From assembly GCF_020131355.1 (NCBI RefSeq), contig NZ_JAHLEL010000014.1:248001-312000 (forward strand): DNA of 64,000 bases. The letters are read 5' to 3'. The position numbers and the translations under genes were made by a program. The notes below the pieces were generated by a model. The model was not told the DNA's origin and did not search any database. It saw only the letters and a list, made by a program, of their open reading frames with translations. Positions 41,872 through 50,620 of this stretch are shown here, one piece after another; positions within the stretch are counted from its first letter, which is position 1, and each line of letters begins with the position of its first letter. This DNA is from Pseudonocardia sp. ICBG1293 (lineage in GTDB: Bacteria > Actinomycetota > Actinomycetes > Mycobacteriales > Pseudonocardiaceae).

Positions 41872-43110
41872 CTACAGCCGCACGCCGAGCAGCGCGTCCA
41901 GCGCGGCGCGCACCTGCTGCGGGGCGGCGGTGTCGGTACCGCGGCGGGTCAGCGCCTCCTCGGCCCAGGCGTCGACGGCGGCGAGCGCACCGGGGGTGTC
42001 GAGGTCGTCGGCGAGGTGGGTCCGCAACCGGGTGACCAGCTCGGCCGCGTCCGGCCCGGCGTCGAGGCCGACGGCCTCCCGCCAGCGCGCCACCCGCCGG
42101 TCGCCCTTCGCGTGCACCTCGTCGGTCCAGGACCGGTCGGTGCGGTAGTGGCCGTCGAGCAGCGCGACCCGGATGACGTTCGGGTCGACGCGGGCGTTGC
42201 GCAGCTTGGAGACGAAGACCAGGTTGCCCTTGGACTTCGACATCTTCTCCCCGTCGAGCCCGATCATCCCGGTGTGCACGTAGTGCCGGGCGAACGGGTG
42301 CTCGCCGGTGAGGGACTCGGCGTGCAGGGCGCCGCACTCGTGGTGCGGGAAGATCAGGTCCGAGCCGCCGCCGTTGAGGTCGATCTGCGGGCCGAGCCGG
42401 TTCAGCCCGATCGCGGCGCACTCCACGTGCCAGCCGGGGCGGCCGCGGCCGAGACCGGAGTCCCAGGCGGGCTCACCGGGGCGCGCGGTGCGCCACAGCA
42501 GCGGGTCGAGCCGGTTGCGCTTGCCCGGCCGGTCCGGGTCACCCCCGCGCTCGGCGGAGAACCTCAGCATGGTGTCGAGGTCGTAGTTCGACTCGTAGCC
42601 GAAGTGCCCGGTGGCGGTGACGTCGTGGTAGACGTCGGGGTGGTCGGGGTCGTCGATCCGGTAGGCCGCGCCGGACGCGACCAGCTTCTCGACGAGCTCG
42701 GCGATCTCCGGGATCGCCTCGACCGCGCCGATGAACTCGCGGGGCGGCAGGACGCGCAGCGCCTCCATGTCCTCGCGGAACAGGGCGGTCTCGCGCAGGC
42801 CCAGCACGATCCAGTCGTCCTGGTCGCGCTCGGCACGCTCCAGCAACGGCTCGTCGATGTCGGTGACGTTCTGGACGTAGTGCACCTCGTGACCGAGGTC
42901 GCGCCAGTAGCGGTGGACCAGGTCGAAGGTCAGGTAGGTGGCGGCGTGGCCGAGGTGGGTCGCGTCGTAGGGGGTGATCCCGCAGACGTACATCGTCGCG
43001 ACCGGACCGGGCGCCGTGGGCCGGACCCGGCCGGTGGCGGTGTCGTGCAGGCGCAGCGGCGGGCCACTGCCCTCCAGTGCCGGGACGTCGGTCGGGGCCC
43101 AGGTCTCCAT
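41872..43110 (-). CDS. mshC: Cysteine:GlcN-Ins ligase MshC (mycothiol synthesis)
   Basis: The 412-residue class-I aaRS-like enzyme has the zinc Cys43 in [16 protein letters not shown], the HLGH nucleotide motif at 53-56 and KMSKS at about 288-292. The length and the [11 protein letters not shown] wording separate it from cysteinyl-tRNA synthetase, which is longer and has a tRNA-binding tail. It adds Cys to GlcN-Ins, the penultimate step of mycothiol synthesis. The ATG is at 43110. Confidence 0.95.
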   Translation of the reverse strand: METWAPTDVPALEGSGPPLRLHDTATGRVRPTAPGPVATMYVCGITPYDATHLGHAATYLTFDLVHRYWRDLGHEVHYVQNVTDIDEPLLERAERDQDDWIVLGLRETALFREDMEALRVLPPREFIGAVEAIPEIAELVEKLVASGAAYRIDDPDHPDVYHDVTATGHFGYESNYDLDTMLRFSAERGGDPDRPGKRNRLDPLLWRTARPGEPAWDSGLGRGRPGWHVECAAIGLNRLGPQIDLNGGGSDLIFPHHECGALHAESLTGEHPFARHYVHTGMIGLDGEKMSKSKGNLVFVSKLRNARVDPNVIRVALLDGHYRTDRSWTDEVHAKGDRRVARWREAVGLDAGPDAAELVTRLRTHLADDLDTPGALAAVDAWAEEALTRRGTDTAAPQQVRAALDALLGVRL

Positions 43111-43227
43111 ACGGTCAAACCTACCTAGCTCTCGGAAGCGGTCACGGATGCGAACGTGCGTCGTCCGTCGCAGATTCCGGGACGGGCGCGGCGCCGGCCA
43201 CACGGGCGGGAACCCGGGACCGTGGGG

Positions 43228-43407
43228 TCACCACCACCGCGGGTCGAGCTTGGACTCGATGTCGCGGACGTGGCGGCGCGCGCAGGCCGGGCACAGCCGC
43301 CCGTCGCGACCCTGCTCGTCGCGGTCGGTCACCCACCCCGCGACGGCGGCGACCCCGGCGGCGTCGGGACCGGGGGCGCCGCAGCGGCGGCAGTCGGACG
43401 GCGTCAC
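43228..43407 (-). CDS. Small zinc-ribbon-like protein (59 aa)
   Basis: The 59-residue protein has CRRCG near the start and CPACARRH near the end, two CxxC pairs that could bind zinc, and ends DIESKLDPRWW. I do not know its function. The GTG start overlaps the stop of the BASS transporter gene (GTGA), so the two are co-expressed. It is one of the smallest genes in the window. Confidence 0.75.
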   Translation of the reverse strand: MTPSDCRRCGAPGPDAAGVAAVAGWVTDRDEQGRDGRLCPACARRHVRDIESKLDPRWW

Positions 43408-44396
43408 GCCTGCGATGGTGCTCCGGCGGCGTGCTCGGTGTCGAGCACCCCGCGACGCCGCCCGACCCGCTCGGCGATCACCGCGCAGGCCATCAGCTGG
43501 ATCTGGTGGAACAGCATCAGCGGCAGCACCACGAGCGCCCCGGCGGGGCCGCCGAACAGCACGCCGGCGATCGGCAGCCCGCTGGCCAGGGACTTCTTCG
43601 ACCCACAGAACACGATCGCGATCCGGTCGGCGTCGTCGAACCCGAGCGCACGGGCCCCGACGGAGGTCGCCACGAGCACCAGCACGAGCAGCACCAGGCA
43701 GACGCCGAGCAGGACCAGCAGCGACACCGGGGTGAGGCGTCCCCAGATCCCGGCGACCACGCCCTCGCTGAACGCGGCGTAGACGACGAGCAGGATCGAC
43801 CCGCGGTCGACCAGCGACAGCCGCTTCCGGTGCCGGGCCACGAACCGGCCGATCAGCGGGCGCGCGGCCTGTCCGGCGAGGAAGGGCACCAGCAGGCGCA
43901 GCGCGATGTCGCCGAAGCTCGACGCGTCGAACCCGCCGCTGGTCGCCAGCAGCAGCGCGGCGAGGACCGGGGTGAGGAACACCCCGAGCACGTTCGACAC
44001 CGACGCCGCGACGATCGCCGCGGGCACGTTGCCCCGCGCGATGCCGGTGAAGGCGATGGAGGACTGCACGGTCGAGGGCAGGCAGCACAGGAACACGACC
44101 CCGGCCGCGAGCGGCGCGGGCAGCAGCCACTCCGGCAGCAGCAGCACCGACAGCCCCAGCAGGGGGAACAGGACGAACGTCGCCACCAGGACGGTGCCGT
44201 GCAGGCGCCAGTTGCGCAGTCCGGTCAGCGCCTCGGCGGCGGACAGGCGGGCGCCGTAGAGGAAGAACAGCAGCGCGATCGCCGCGGTGACGGCGATGTC
44301 GACGACCCCGACCGCCGCGCCGCGCGCGGGGACCAGCGACGCGACGCCGACGGTCAGGAGGAGCAGCACCAGGAAGGGGTCGGGACGGACTCGCAT
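43404..44396 (-). CDS. Bile acid:sodium symporter (BASS/YfeH-like) family transporter
   Basis: The 330-residue protein has ten predicted membrane segments with the BASS landmarks FLYGARLSAAEAL, CLPSTVQSSIAFT and FCGSKKSLASGLP, typical of the YfeH subgroup. The substrate is unknown. The ATG at 44396 was used. It diverges from a LysR gene, which probably regulates it. Confidence 0.9.
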   Translation of the reverse strand: MRVRPDPFLVLLLLTVGVASLVPARGAAVGVVDIAVTAAIALLFFLYGARLSAAEALTGLRNWRLHGTVLVATFVLFPLLGLSVLLLPEWLLPAPLAAGVVFLCCLPSTVQSSIAFTGIARGNVPAAIVAASVSNVLGVFLTPVLAALLLATSGGFDASSFGDIALRLLVPFLAGQAARPLIGRFVARHRKRLSLVDRGSILLVVYAAFSEGVVAGIWGRLTPVSLLVLLGVCLVLLVLVLVATSVGARALGFDDADRIAIVFCGSKKSLASGLPIAGVLFGGPAGALVVLPLMLFHQIQLMACAVIAERVGRRRGVLDTEHAAGAPSQA

Positions 44397-44463
44397 GGGT
44401 CCCATCCTGCAAGCCCGCGTCTCATCGGGAAACCGACTGATCACCATGACTGTGACCGCGTTC

Positions 44464-44469
44464 TATGAT
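44464..44469 (+). promoter_or_regulatory. -10-like TATGAT before the LysR gene
   Basis: TATGAT ends 6 nt before the chosen GTG, consistent with a leaderless mRNA, which is common in actinomycetes. No clear -35 is seen. Confidence 0.4.
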
Positions 44470-44475
44470 GACCGG

Positions 44476-45351
44476 GTGCTCGATCCGGTCCAGCTGCGGT
44501 CCTTCGTCGCGGTCGCGCGTGCCCGCAGCTTCACCCGGGCCGCCGCGACGCTCGGGGTCGGGCAGTCGACCGTGAGCCAGCACGTGCGTCGGCTGGAGGC
44601 GACGGTCGGACGGCCCCTGCTCGAGCGCGACACCCACTCGGTGGCGCTGACCGTCGACGGCGAGGCCATGCTGGACTTCGCCGCGACCATCCTCGACGCC
44701 GGCGAGCGGGCGGTGGCGCACTTCCGGGCGTCGCAGGTGCACGGACGGGTGCGCTTCGGGGTGTCCGAGGACCTGGTGCTGACCCGGCTGCCCACCGTGC
44801 TCGCGGACTTCCGCCGCCGCCACCCCGAGGTCGACCTGGAGCTGACCGTCGGCCTGGCCGGGGGCCTGGAACGCCGCCTCGACGCCGGTGAGCTGGACCT
44901 GATGTTCGCCAAGCGCCTCCCCGGCCCCGACGACGGTCGCCTGGTGGTCCGCCGCGACCGGTTCGTCTGGGTGGGGGCACCGGGGATCGCGCTCGGTCCC
45001 GACGACCCGGTCCCGGTCGTCGCCTATCCCCCACCGAGCCTGTCGCGCACGGCCGCCGTCGGGGCCCTGGAGGCCGTGGGCAGGCCGTGGCGGATGGCCT
45101 GCACCAGCGGCAGCCTCTCCGGGCTGCGGGCCGCCGCGCTCGCCGGGCTGGGCGTGCTCGCGCACGCCGCGACGCTGGTCCCCGACGGGCTGGAGATCGT
45201 CGCCGACCGTGCCGGTCTGCCGGGGCTGGGACCGGTGGAGCTGGTGCTGGCGCACGGACGGCGCCGCAGCGACCCGGCCGAGGCACTGGTCCGCAGCATC
45301 CGCACCGCCGACCTGCGTCCGGAGTCGTGGCCTCCGCCGTCCGGCGGCTAG
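44476..45351 (+). CDS. LysR-family regulator
   Basis: The 291-residue protein begins MLDPVQLRSFVAVARARSF, a standard LysR helix-turn-helix, with TVSQHVRRLEATVGRPLLER as the recognition part. A perfect TATGAT (44464-44469) lies 6 nt before the GTG at 44476, where it would be the -10 of a leaderless transcript. An ATG at 44446 in the same frame is the alternative start. It is divergent from the BASS gene, its likely target. Confidence 0.85.
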   Translation: MLDPVQLRSFVAVARARSFTRAAATLGVGQSTVSQHVRRLEATVGRPLLERDTHSVALTVDGEAMLDFAATILDAGERAVAHFRASQVHGRVRFGVSEDLVLTRLPTVLADFRRRHPEVDLELTVGLAGGLERRLDAGELDLMFAKRLPGPDDGRLVVRRDRFVWVGAPGIALGPDDPVPVVAYPPPSLSRTAAVGALEAVGRPWRMACTSGSLSGLRAAALAGLGVLAHAATLVPDGLEIVADRAGLPGLGPVELVLAHGRRRSDPAEALVRSIRTADLRPESWPPPSGG

Positions 45352-45362
45352 GGTCCCGGGCC

Positions 45363-46143
45363 GTGCGCCGCCTGCCGATCGTCCTGCTGCTCGCCGTGCT
45401 GGTCGCCGGCTGCGGCACACCCCCCGGACCGGCCTCACCGAGGCTGGAGCGGGTGGCGTCGTCGCAGGTGCTGCGGGTCTGCTCGACCGGGGACTACCGG
45501 CCGCTGACCGCGCTGGCCGCGGACGGCACCTGGTCCGGCATCGACGTCGAGATGGCCCGCGACCTCGCCACCGAGCTCGGCGCCCGGGCGGAGCTGGTGC
45601 ACACGACCTGGGCGACCCTGCTCGACGACGTCGTGGCCGACCGCTGCGACATCGCCGTCGGCGGGGTCTCGGTCACCCCCGACCGGGCCGAGCGGGCCGC
45701 GTTCACCGAGCCCTACCTGCGCGACGGCAAGACGCCGATCGTGCGGTGCCCCGACGTCGCCCGCTACGACACCGTCGCCGACATCGACCGGCCCGGGGTG
45801 CGCGCGGTGGTGAACCCGGGCGGCACCAACGAGCGCTTCGCCCGGGAGACGTTCACCCGCGCGACGATCGTCGACCACCCGGACAACTCCACGATCTTCG
45901 ACGAGATCGTCGCCGGCCGCGACGACGTCATGGTCACCGACGCGATCGAGACCCGCTGGCAGGCCGCGCAGCACCCCGGGGTGCTGTGCGCGGTGCACCC
46001 CGACGCCCCGTTCACGACCTCGGAGAAGGCCTACCTGACCCCCCGCCGGGGACCCGGCGTTCACCGAGCGGGTGGACACCTGGCTGCGCGCGGCCCGCAC
46101 CGACGGCACCTGGGACCGGCTCGCCCGCCCCTGGCTCGGCTGA
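45363..46143 (+). pseudogene. Amino-acid ABC solute-binding lipoprotein, frameshifted near the C-terminus
   Basis: The protein has a lipobox (LLAVLVAGC, Cys17) and the family-3 solute-binding pattern (STGDYRPLTAL, WSGIDVEMARDLA, DIAVGGVSVTPDRA, VNPGGTNERFAR). After TSEKAYLTP (about 46040) the frame must shift to continue GDPAFTERVDTWLRAARTDG and end in PWLG at 46143. An extra base in the run CCCCCCGCCGGGG (46039-46051) would explain it. In the first frame the chain runs on past 46143 without homology. It is either a true frameshift or a sequencing error. No permease or ATPase lies nearby. Confidence 0.75.
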
Positions 46144-46159
46144 GCCACACCCCCGCGCG

Positions 46160-46193
46160 GGTGGCCACACCCGTCGTGACCGGTGTGGCCACC
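46160..46193 (+). terminator. Hairpin after the solute-binding gene, CCACACCC-type repeat
   Basis: A perfect 12-bp stem GGTGGCCACACC/GGTGTGGCCACC with a 10-nt loop starts 17 bp after the stop. An outer CCACACCC/GGGTGTGG pair (46145-46208) surrounds it, the same nested layout as at 10991-11052. Confidence 0.65.
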
Positions 46194-46237
46194 GATGGAC
46201 GGGTGTGGCTGTCGGACCCCCGTGCGACGGTGCGGTC

Positions 46238-47125
46238 ATGCGCATCGTGGTGACGACGGCGGCCGGCACGGTCGGGTCGCGGGTGCTGCGCCTGCTCGTG
46301 CAGGCCGGCGTGCGCCCGGTGGCCCTGGTCCGCGACCCGGCCCGGCTCCCCCCGGACCTCGCCGGGCTGGTCGAGCCGGTGGTCGCCGACCAGACCGACG
46401 CCGACTCCGTCGTCGGCGCCACGCTCGGGGCGGACCGGCTGTACTGGGTGAACCCGCCCGCCGCGCCCGGCACCGACCCGCTCGCCCACCAGTCGGCCTG
46501 CGCGGCTGCCGTCGCGGAGTCCGTGCGCCGCAACGGGGTCGGCGCGACGGTGTTCCAGAGCAGCGGCGGGGCGGAGCTGCGGCGCGGGGCGGGGGACATC
46601 GACGGTCTCGCCGCGACCGAGCAGGCCTTGGACGCGACCGGCGCCCCGGTGCTGCACCTGCGGTGCGGCTACTTCATGTCCAACCTGATGACGTCGGCCG
46701 GGGAGATCGCCGACGGGACGCTGTCGACGCCGTGGCCGCTCGACCACGCGTTGCCGTGGGTCGCGCCCGGTGACATCGCCGCCGTCGCCGCGGTGCGTCT
46801 GCTCGGGCCGGTCTGGTCGGGGCGGGTGGTGCAGGCGGTGCACGGGCCGGCCGACATCACCTTCGGCCAGGCCGCGGCGGAGCTCGGCGAGGTCGTGGGG
46901 CACCCGGTGCGGGCGGTGCACCTGCCCCGCGCCGAGTTCCGGTCGATGCTGGCCGGCCTCGGCATGACCGCACCGGAGATCGACGCGGTCGCCGGGATGG
47001 CGGAGGGCCTCTCGGCCCCCGGGTACCTCCCCGAGCAGCGCCGCGACGCGGTGTCGACGACCCCGACGACGCTGCGGAGCTGGGCGGCGGAGCACCTGCA
47101 CCGCAGCGGCGACCGGCCGGTCTGA
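46238..47125 (+). CDS. NmrA-like NAD(P)-binding protein
   Basis: The 295-residue protein is an atypical short-chain dehydrogenase of the NmrA/HSCARG group. The N-terminal VTTAAGTVGSRVLRLL is a modified GxxGxxG loop, and VVFQSSGGAE-type and WVAPGDIAAVAA segments follow. It lacks a Tyr-x3-Lys catalytic pair, so it may be a sensor or isomerase-like enzyme. The ATG is at 46238. Confidence 0.83.
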   Translation: MRIVVTTAAGTVGSRVLRLLVQAGVRPVALVRDPARLPPDLAGLVEPVVADQTDADSVVGATLGADRLYWVNPPAAPGTDPLAHQSACAAAVAESVRRNGVGATVFQSSGGAELRRGAGDIDGLAATEQALDATGAPVLHLRCGYFMSNLMTSAGEIADGTLSTPWPLDHALPWVAPGDIAAVAAVRLLGPVWSGRVVQAVHGPADITFGQAAAELGEVVGHPVRAVHLPRAEFRSMLAGLGMTAPEIDAVAGMAEGLSAPGYLPEQRRDAVSTTPTTLRSWAAEHLHRSGDRPV

Positions 47126-47127
47126 CC

Positions 47128-47142
47128 GAGCCGGACCGGCTC
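47128..47142. terminator. Small hairpin between convergent genes
   Basis: GAGCCGG-A-CCGGCTC is a 15-bp palindrome 2 bp after the NmrA stop. The rest of the 147-bp gap up to 47272 shows nothing I can assign. Confidence 0.45.
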
Positions 47143-47272
47143 CGGACCCACCGGTCGCCGGCGCATGCGGGTGCCCGGGTCGTCGGGGACCACCTCGCGG
47201 TGCCGCCGGTCGAGGTCGGCCGCACAGGTGACCGGCCGCGGCTCCTCCGGCAGCACGTGTCGTGACCGCCGG

Positions 47273-48013
47273 TCAGCCCTGCCGGGTCGGGCGGATGACC
47301 AGCTCGCCGATCTCCACGTCGTCGGGCTGGTCGATCGCGAAGGCGATCGCTCGCGCCACCGCGGCCGGATCGATGCCCTTGTCGGCCATGTCGCGCTGGT
47401 AGCGGGCCCGCAGCTCGGGGTCGACGACGGAGTCGACCAGCTCGGTCCGCACGTAGCCCGGCGACACCGAGGTCGTGCGCAGCACCCCGTCGGTGGACTC
47501 CTGGCGCAACGCCTCCACCAGGGTGCGCACCGCGTTCTTGGTGCCGGCGTACACGCCCTGGGTGGGAACGATCTGGATGCCGGAGGTGGACACCACCGTG
47601 ACCAGGTGCCCGCGACCCTGTCTGCGGAACACCGGCAGGGCCGCGGCGATCCCGTGCAGGACGCTGCGCAGGTTGGAGTCGATCATGGCATCCCAGTCGT
47701 CGACGTCGAGGTCGGCCAGCGGCGCGGTCCGGGCGATCCCCGCGTTGGCGACCAGCACGTCCAGCCGCCCGAACCGGTCCACCGCCCGGTCGACCAGGGT
47801 CTGCACGTCCGCCCGCCGGGTGACGTCGACCGTGACGGTCTCGGCCCGGCCGCCCGCCCGGCGGATCTCCTCGGCCACCGCGTCCAACCGGTCGGTACGC
47901 CGGGCCCCCAGGACGACCGCGGCTCCACGGGCGGCCAGCTCCCGCGCCGTGGCCGCCCCGATCCCGCTGCTGGCCCCGGTGATGGCCACGACCTCGTTCT
48001 CGATCCCGCTCAT
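47273..48013 (-). CDS. Short-chain dehydrogenase/reductase
   Basis: The 246-residue classical SDR has the cofactor loop TGASSGIGAATA (12-23), NAG at about 90, the catalytic Ser in VSTSG and Tyr-x3-Lys in VYAGTKNAV. Arg residues after the second strand (GARRTDRL) suggest NADP(H). The substrate is unknown. It diverges from a TetR gene across 82 bp with two operators, so it is almost certainly the repressor's target. Confidence 0.92.
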   Translation of the reverse strand: MSGIENEVVAITGASSGIGAATARELAARGAAVVLGARRTDRLDAVAEEIRRAGGRAETVTVDVTRRADVQTLVDRAVDRFGRLDVLVANAGIARTAPLADLDVDDWDAMIDSNLRSVLHGIAAALPVFRRQGRGHLVTVVSTSGIQIVPTQGVYAGTKNAVRTLVEALRQESTDGVLRTTSVSPGYVRTELVDSVVDPELRARYQRDMADKGIDPAAVARAIAFAIDQPDDVEIGELVIRPTRQG

Positions 48014-48033
48014 GATCCCGGCTCCTCGACTAA

Positions 48034-48049
48034 CCTGACAGTTGTCCGC
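48034..48049. promoter_or_regulatory. TetR operator, imperfect copy
   Basis: CCTGACAGTTGTCCGC matches the perfect palindrome at 48067-48082 in 13 of 16 positions, and it is preceded by CTAA in the same relation. It lies on the SDR side of the divergent region. Confidence 0.6.
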
Positions 48050-48066
48050 TTACTCGTCCGAGCGTA

Positions 48067-48082
48067 CCGGACAGCTGTCCGG
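48067..48082. promoter_or_regulatory. TetR operator, perfect 16-bp palindrome
   Basis: CCGGACAGCTGTCCGG is a perfect palindrome 13 bp before the TetR start. Together with the copy at 48034 it forms a two-site operator with centres 33 bp apart, about three helical turns. Confidence 0.7.
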
Positions 48083-48095
48083 TTAGGGAGTCGCG

Positions 48096-48656
48096 ATGTC
48101 GCTGCGGGAACCCCGGGCCGACGCCCGGGCCAACCGGGAACGGATCGTCGGCGCGGCCCGGTCCGCCCTGGCCGCGGCCGGAGCGGACCCGGACGGGGTG
48201 GCGCTCAGCGCCATCGGCCGCGCCGCCGGGGTCGGCCAGGGCACGCTCTACCGGCACTTCCCGACCCGCGAGCACCTCCTGGTCGAGGTCTACCGCACCG
48301 AGGTGGGGGAGCTGGCCGACACGGCCACCGCGCTGCTGGCCGCCCATCCGCCGTGGATCGCGCTGACCCGGTACCTGGACCGGTTGCTGGACTACGTGCG
48401 GGTCAAGCGCGGGGTGATGGTCGCCCTGACCGCGACCGCGTGGCGGGATCTGAGCACGGACCAGCACACCCGGCTCGCTGCCGCCTTCTCGGCCCTGCTC
48501 ACCGCGGGCCGGGCCGCGGGTGTGGTCCGTGACGACGTCGAGGTGGCCGATGTGGAGGTGCTGCTCACCGGGCTGGCCCGGATCCCGCAGGACCAGTGGG
48601 ACCACCGCGCCCCCCGGGTGGTCGCGCTGATCCTGGAGGCCCTGCGGGCTCGCTGA
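48096..48656 (+). CDS. TetR-family repressor of the divergent SDR gene
   Basis: The 186-residue protein has the TetR helix-turn-helix IGRAAGVGQGTLYRHFPTREHLL (about 45-67) and an all-helical ligand domain. The paired palindromes in front of it make autoregulation and control of the SDR gene likely. The ligand is unknown. The ATG at 48096 follows GGGAG. Confidence 0.92.
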   Translation: MSLREPRADARANRERIVGAARSALAAAGADPDGVALSAIGRAAGVGQGTLYRHFPTREHLLVEVYRTEVGELADTATALLAAHPPWIALTRYLDRLLDYVRVKRGVMVALTATAWRDLSTDQHTRLAAAFSALLTAGRAAGVVRDDVEVADVEVLLTGLARIPQDQWDHRAPRVVALILEALRAR

Positions 48657-48673
48657 CGTCCGGGCGGGGCGCC

Positions 48674-50620
48674 TCAGCCGGTCCGGCGGCGCAGGTAGTC
48701 CGAGACGACCTCGGCGCCCAGGCCGTCGAGGTCGGGCTGCACCACCCGTCCCCCGGCGCGGCGGGCGAGCCGGTTGACGAACGACAGCAGCCCGGGGTCG
48801 TCGCCGAGCACGAAGAACGTGAAGGCGGCGTCCATGCCGATCAGCCGGTCGAGGCCGTCGACGGTGGCCCGCAGGGTGTACGGGCTGGGCGGATAGTCGA
48901 AGAACGCCTCGCCGTCGGGCTCCAGGTGCGCGGTCGGCTCGCCGTCGGTGACCACCAGGACCACCGGCGTCGCGTCGGGCTGGCGGGCCAGCCGTTCGCG
49001 GGCCAGCAGCAGGGCGTGGTGCAGGTTGGTGCCCTGCATGTACACGCCCTCCAGCCCGATCAGCTCGGCCAGGTCGACGGTCTGCGCGTGCCGGCCGAAG
49101 GTGATCAGGGACAGGTCGTCGCCGCGGAACCGGGTGGAGATGAGCTGGTGCAGGGCCAGGGCGGTGCGCTTCATCGGGACCCAGCGCCCCTCGGCGACCA
49201 TCGACCACGACGTGTCGACCAGCAGGGTCACCGCGGCCCGGGTGCGCTGCTCGGTCTCGACGATCTCGACGTCGGACACGTCGAGTGCCCGGTCGTCGCC
49301 GCCGGCGCGGCGGAGCTGGGCGTTGAGCAGCGTCCGGGGCACCGACCAGGCCTGGGTGTCGCCGAACGCCCACGGCCGGGTCGCCCCGGTCGCCTCGCCC
49401 GCCGCGCCGGCCCGCCGGGTGTCGCGCTGTCCCTGCCGCCCGGAGATCCGGTCGGCGACGTCGCGCAGTACCGACTGCCCGAGCGTGCGCAGCGCCTTGG
49501 GCGAGAGCAGCAGCGACCCGTCGGGGGCGCGGCGGAACAGGTCCTGGCGCTGCAGCTCGCGTTCCAGCTCGGCGAGGGTGCGGGCGTCGGCGGCGGCCTC
49601 GGGCCCGAGCATCTCGGTGAGCGCGTCGAGGTCGATGTCCTCCATCCGCGCGCCGGGGTAGCTCTGCGCGAGCTGCTCGGCCAGGGCGTCGAGCTGCCCC
49701 AGCTCCTCCATCGCGCGGGTCGCCTCGCCCATGCCCATCGGGTTCTCGCCGCGGAAGTTCCCCTCACCGGACCAGTCCTCGCCCGGGCGCAGACCCTGCA
49801 GCTGCGCGTCGAGCCGGGCCAGCGACTGCGACAGCCGCGGGTCGCCGAAGGCCTGCTGGGCCAGCTCGGCCAGCTCGGCGCGCTGCTCGGCCGACATCGA
49901 GTTCATCATCCGCTGGGCCGCGGCGGCGCGGGCGGCGAGCGCGTCGACGAGCTCCTCGGTGCTCTGCGGGTTCTCCGGGAAGTGCTCGCCGTGGGCGCGC
50001 ATGAACTCGGCGAACTGCTCGGTGGTGTCCTCGCCGCGGGCGTGCCGGTCGAGCAGGTCGTTGAGGTCGTCGAGCATCGCGTTGATCCGCTCGACGTCCT
50101 CCGGCGTCGCGTTCTGCATGGCCTGCTTCATGCCCTGGAAGCGCTGGTCGAGCATCTCCCGGCCGAGCAGGTCGCGGATCTCCTGGTAGGCCTGCCGCGC
50201 GTCGGAGGACCGCCAGTCGTACCCGCCCAGCTCCCGCACCGCGCCGCCGGTGTCGGGCGGCAGGGCGTCGAGCTGCATCTCCCGGAACCGCGCGTCGTCG
50301 GAGTCCTCGTTGCCCAGCGACTCCCGCTCGGCGTCCAGCGCCCGCGCGAGCAGCTCACGGACCTCCTGCAGGGTGCCGTCGATCCGGTTGTCGCGCTGCA
50401 GGTCGCGGCGCCGCTCCCACACCCGGCGGGTGAGGTCGTCCAGACCGCGCCGTCCGTCGAGGCCGCGGCGCAGCAGCTCCTGCAGCGCCTGGCGCGGCGA
50501 CACGTCGCGGCCGATCTGGTCCATGGCCGCGCGGATGTCGTAGGGCGGCGCCAGCGGGTCGGGCCCGCCGGCGTAGGGGCCGTAGGCGTAACGGCGTCGA
50601 CGACGCCTGGGATCAGCCAT
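48674..50620 (-). CDS. VWA-domain protein of a MoxR/VWA pair
   Basis: The 648-residue protein has a long helical N-terminal part (about 20-420, many Gln/Glu-rich helices) and a C-terminal von Willebrand A domain with MIDAS DTSWS at about 468-472 and later metal-site residues TDGEPT. It is like Rv0959 of M. tuberculosis. It probably works with the AAA ATPase encoded just upstream (8-bp overlap) as a metal-dependent chaperone pair related to magnesium chelatase subunits D and I. The cellular target is unknown. Confidence 0.88.
   Translation of the reverse strand: MADPRRRRRRYAYGPYAGGPDPLAPPYDIRAAMDQIGRDVSPRQALQELLRRGLDGRRGLDDLTRRVWERRRDLQRDNRIDGTLQEVRELLARALDAERESLGNEDSDDARFREMQLDALPPDTGGAVRELGGYDWRSSDARQAYQEIRDLLGREMLDQRFQGMKQAMQNATPEDVERINAMLDDLNDLLDRHARGEDTTEQFAEFMRAHGEHFPENPQSTEELVDALAARAAAAQRMMNSMSAEQRAELAELAQQAFGDPRLSQSLARLDAQLQGLRPGEDWSGEGNFRGENPMGMGEATRAMEELGQLDALAEQLAQSYPGARMEDIDLDALTEMLGPEAAADARTLAELERELQRQDLFRRAPDGSLLLSPKALRTLGQSVLRDVADRISGRQGQRDTRRAGAAGEATGATRPWAFGDTQAWSVPRTLLNAQLRRAGGDDRALDVSDVEIVETEQRTRAAVTLLVDTSWSMVAEGRWVPMKRTALALHQLISTRFRGDDLSLITFGRHAQTVDLAELIGLEGVYMQGTNLHHALLLARERLARQPDATPVVLVVTDGEPTAHLEPDGEAFFDYPPSPYTLRATVDGLDRLIGMDAAFTFFVLGDDPGLLSFVNRLARRAGGRVVQPDLDGLGAEVVSDYLRRRTG

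Noticed and set aside
41872..43110. Cysteinyl-tRNA synthetase
   Set aside because: The length, the missing C-terminal tRNA-binding domain and the [10 protein letters not shown] wording fit MshC.
43404..44412. A longer frame joining the 59-residue zinc-ribbon-like protein to upstream sequence
   Set aside because: The upstream part is the BASS transporter gene read in another frame; the GTG at 43407 with a GTGA overlap is the sensible start.
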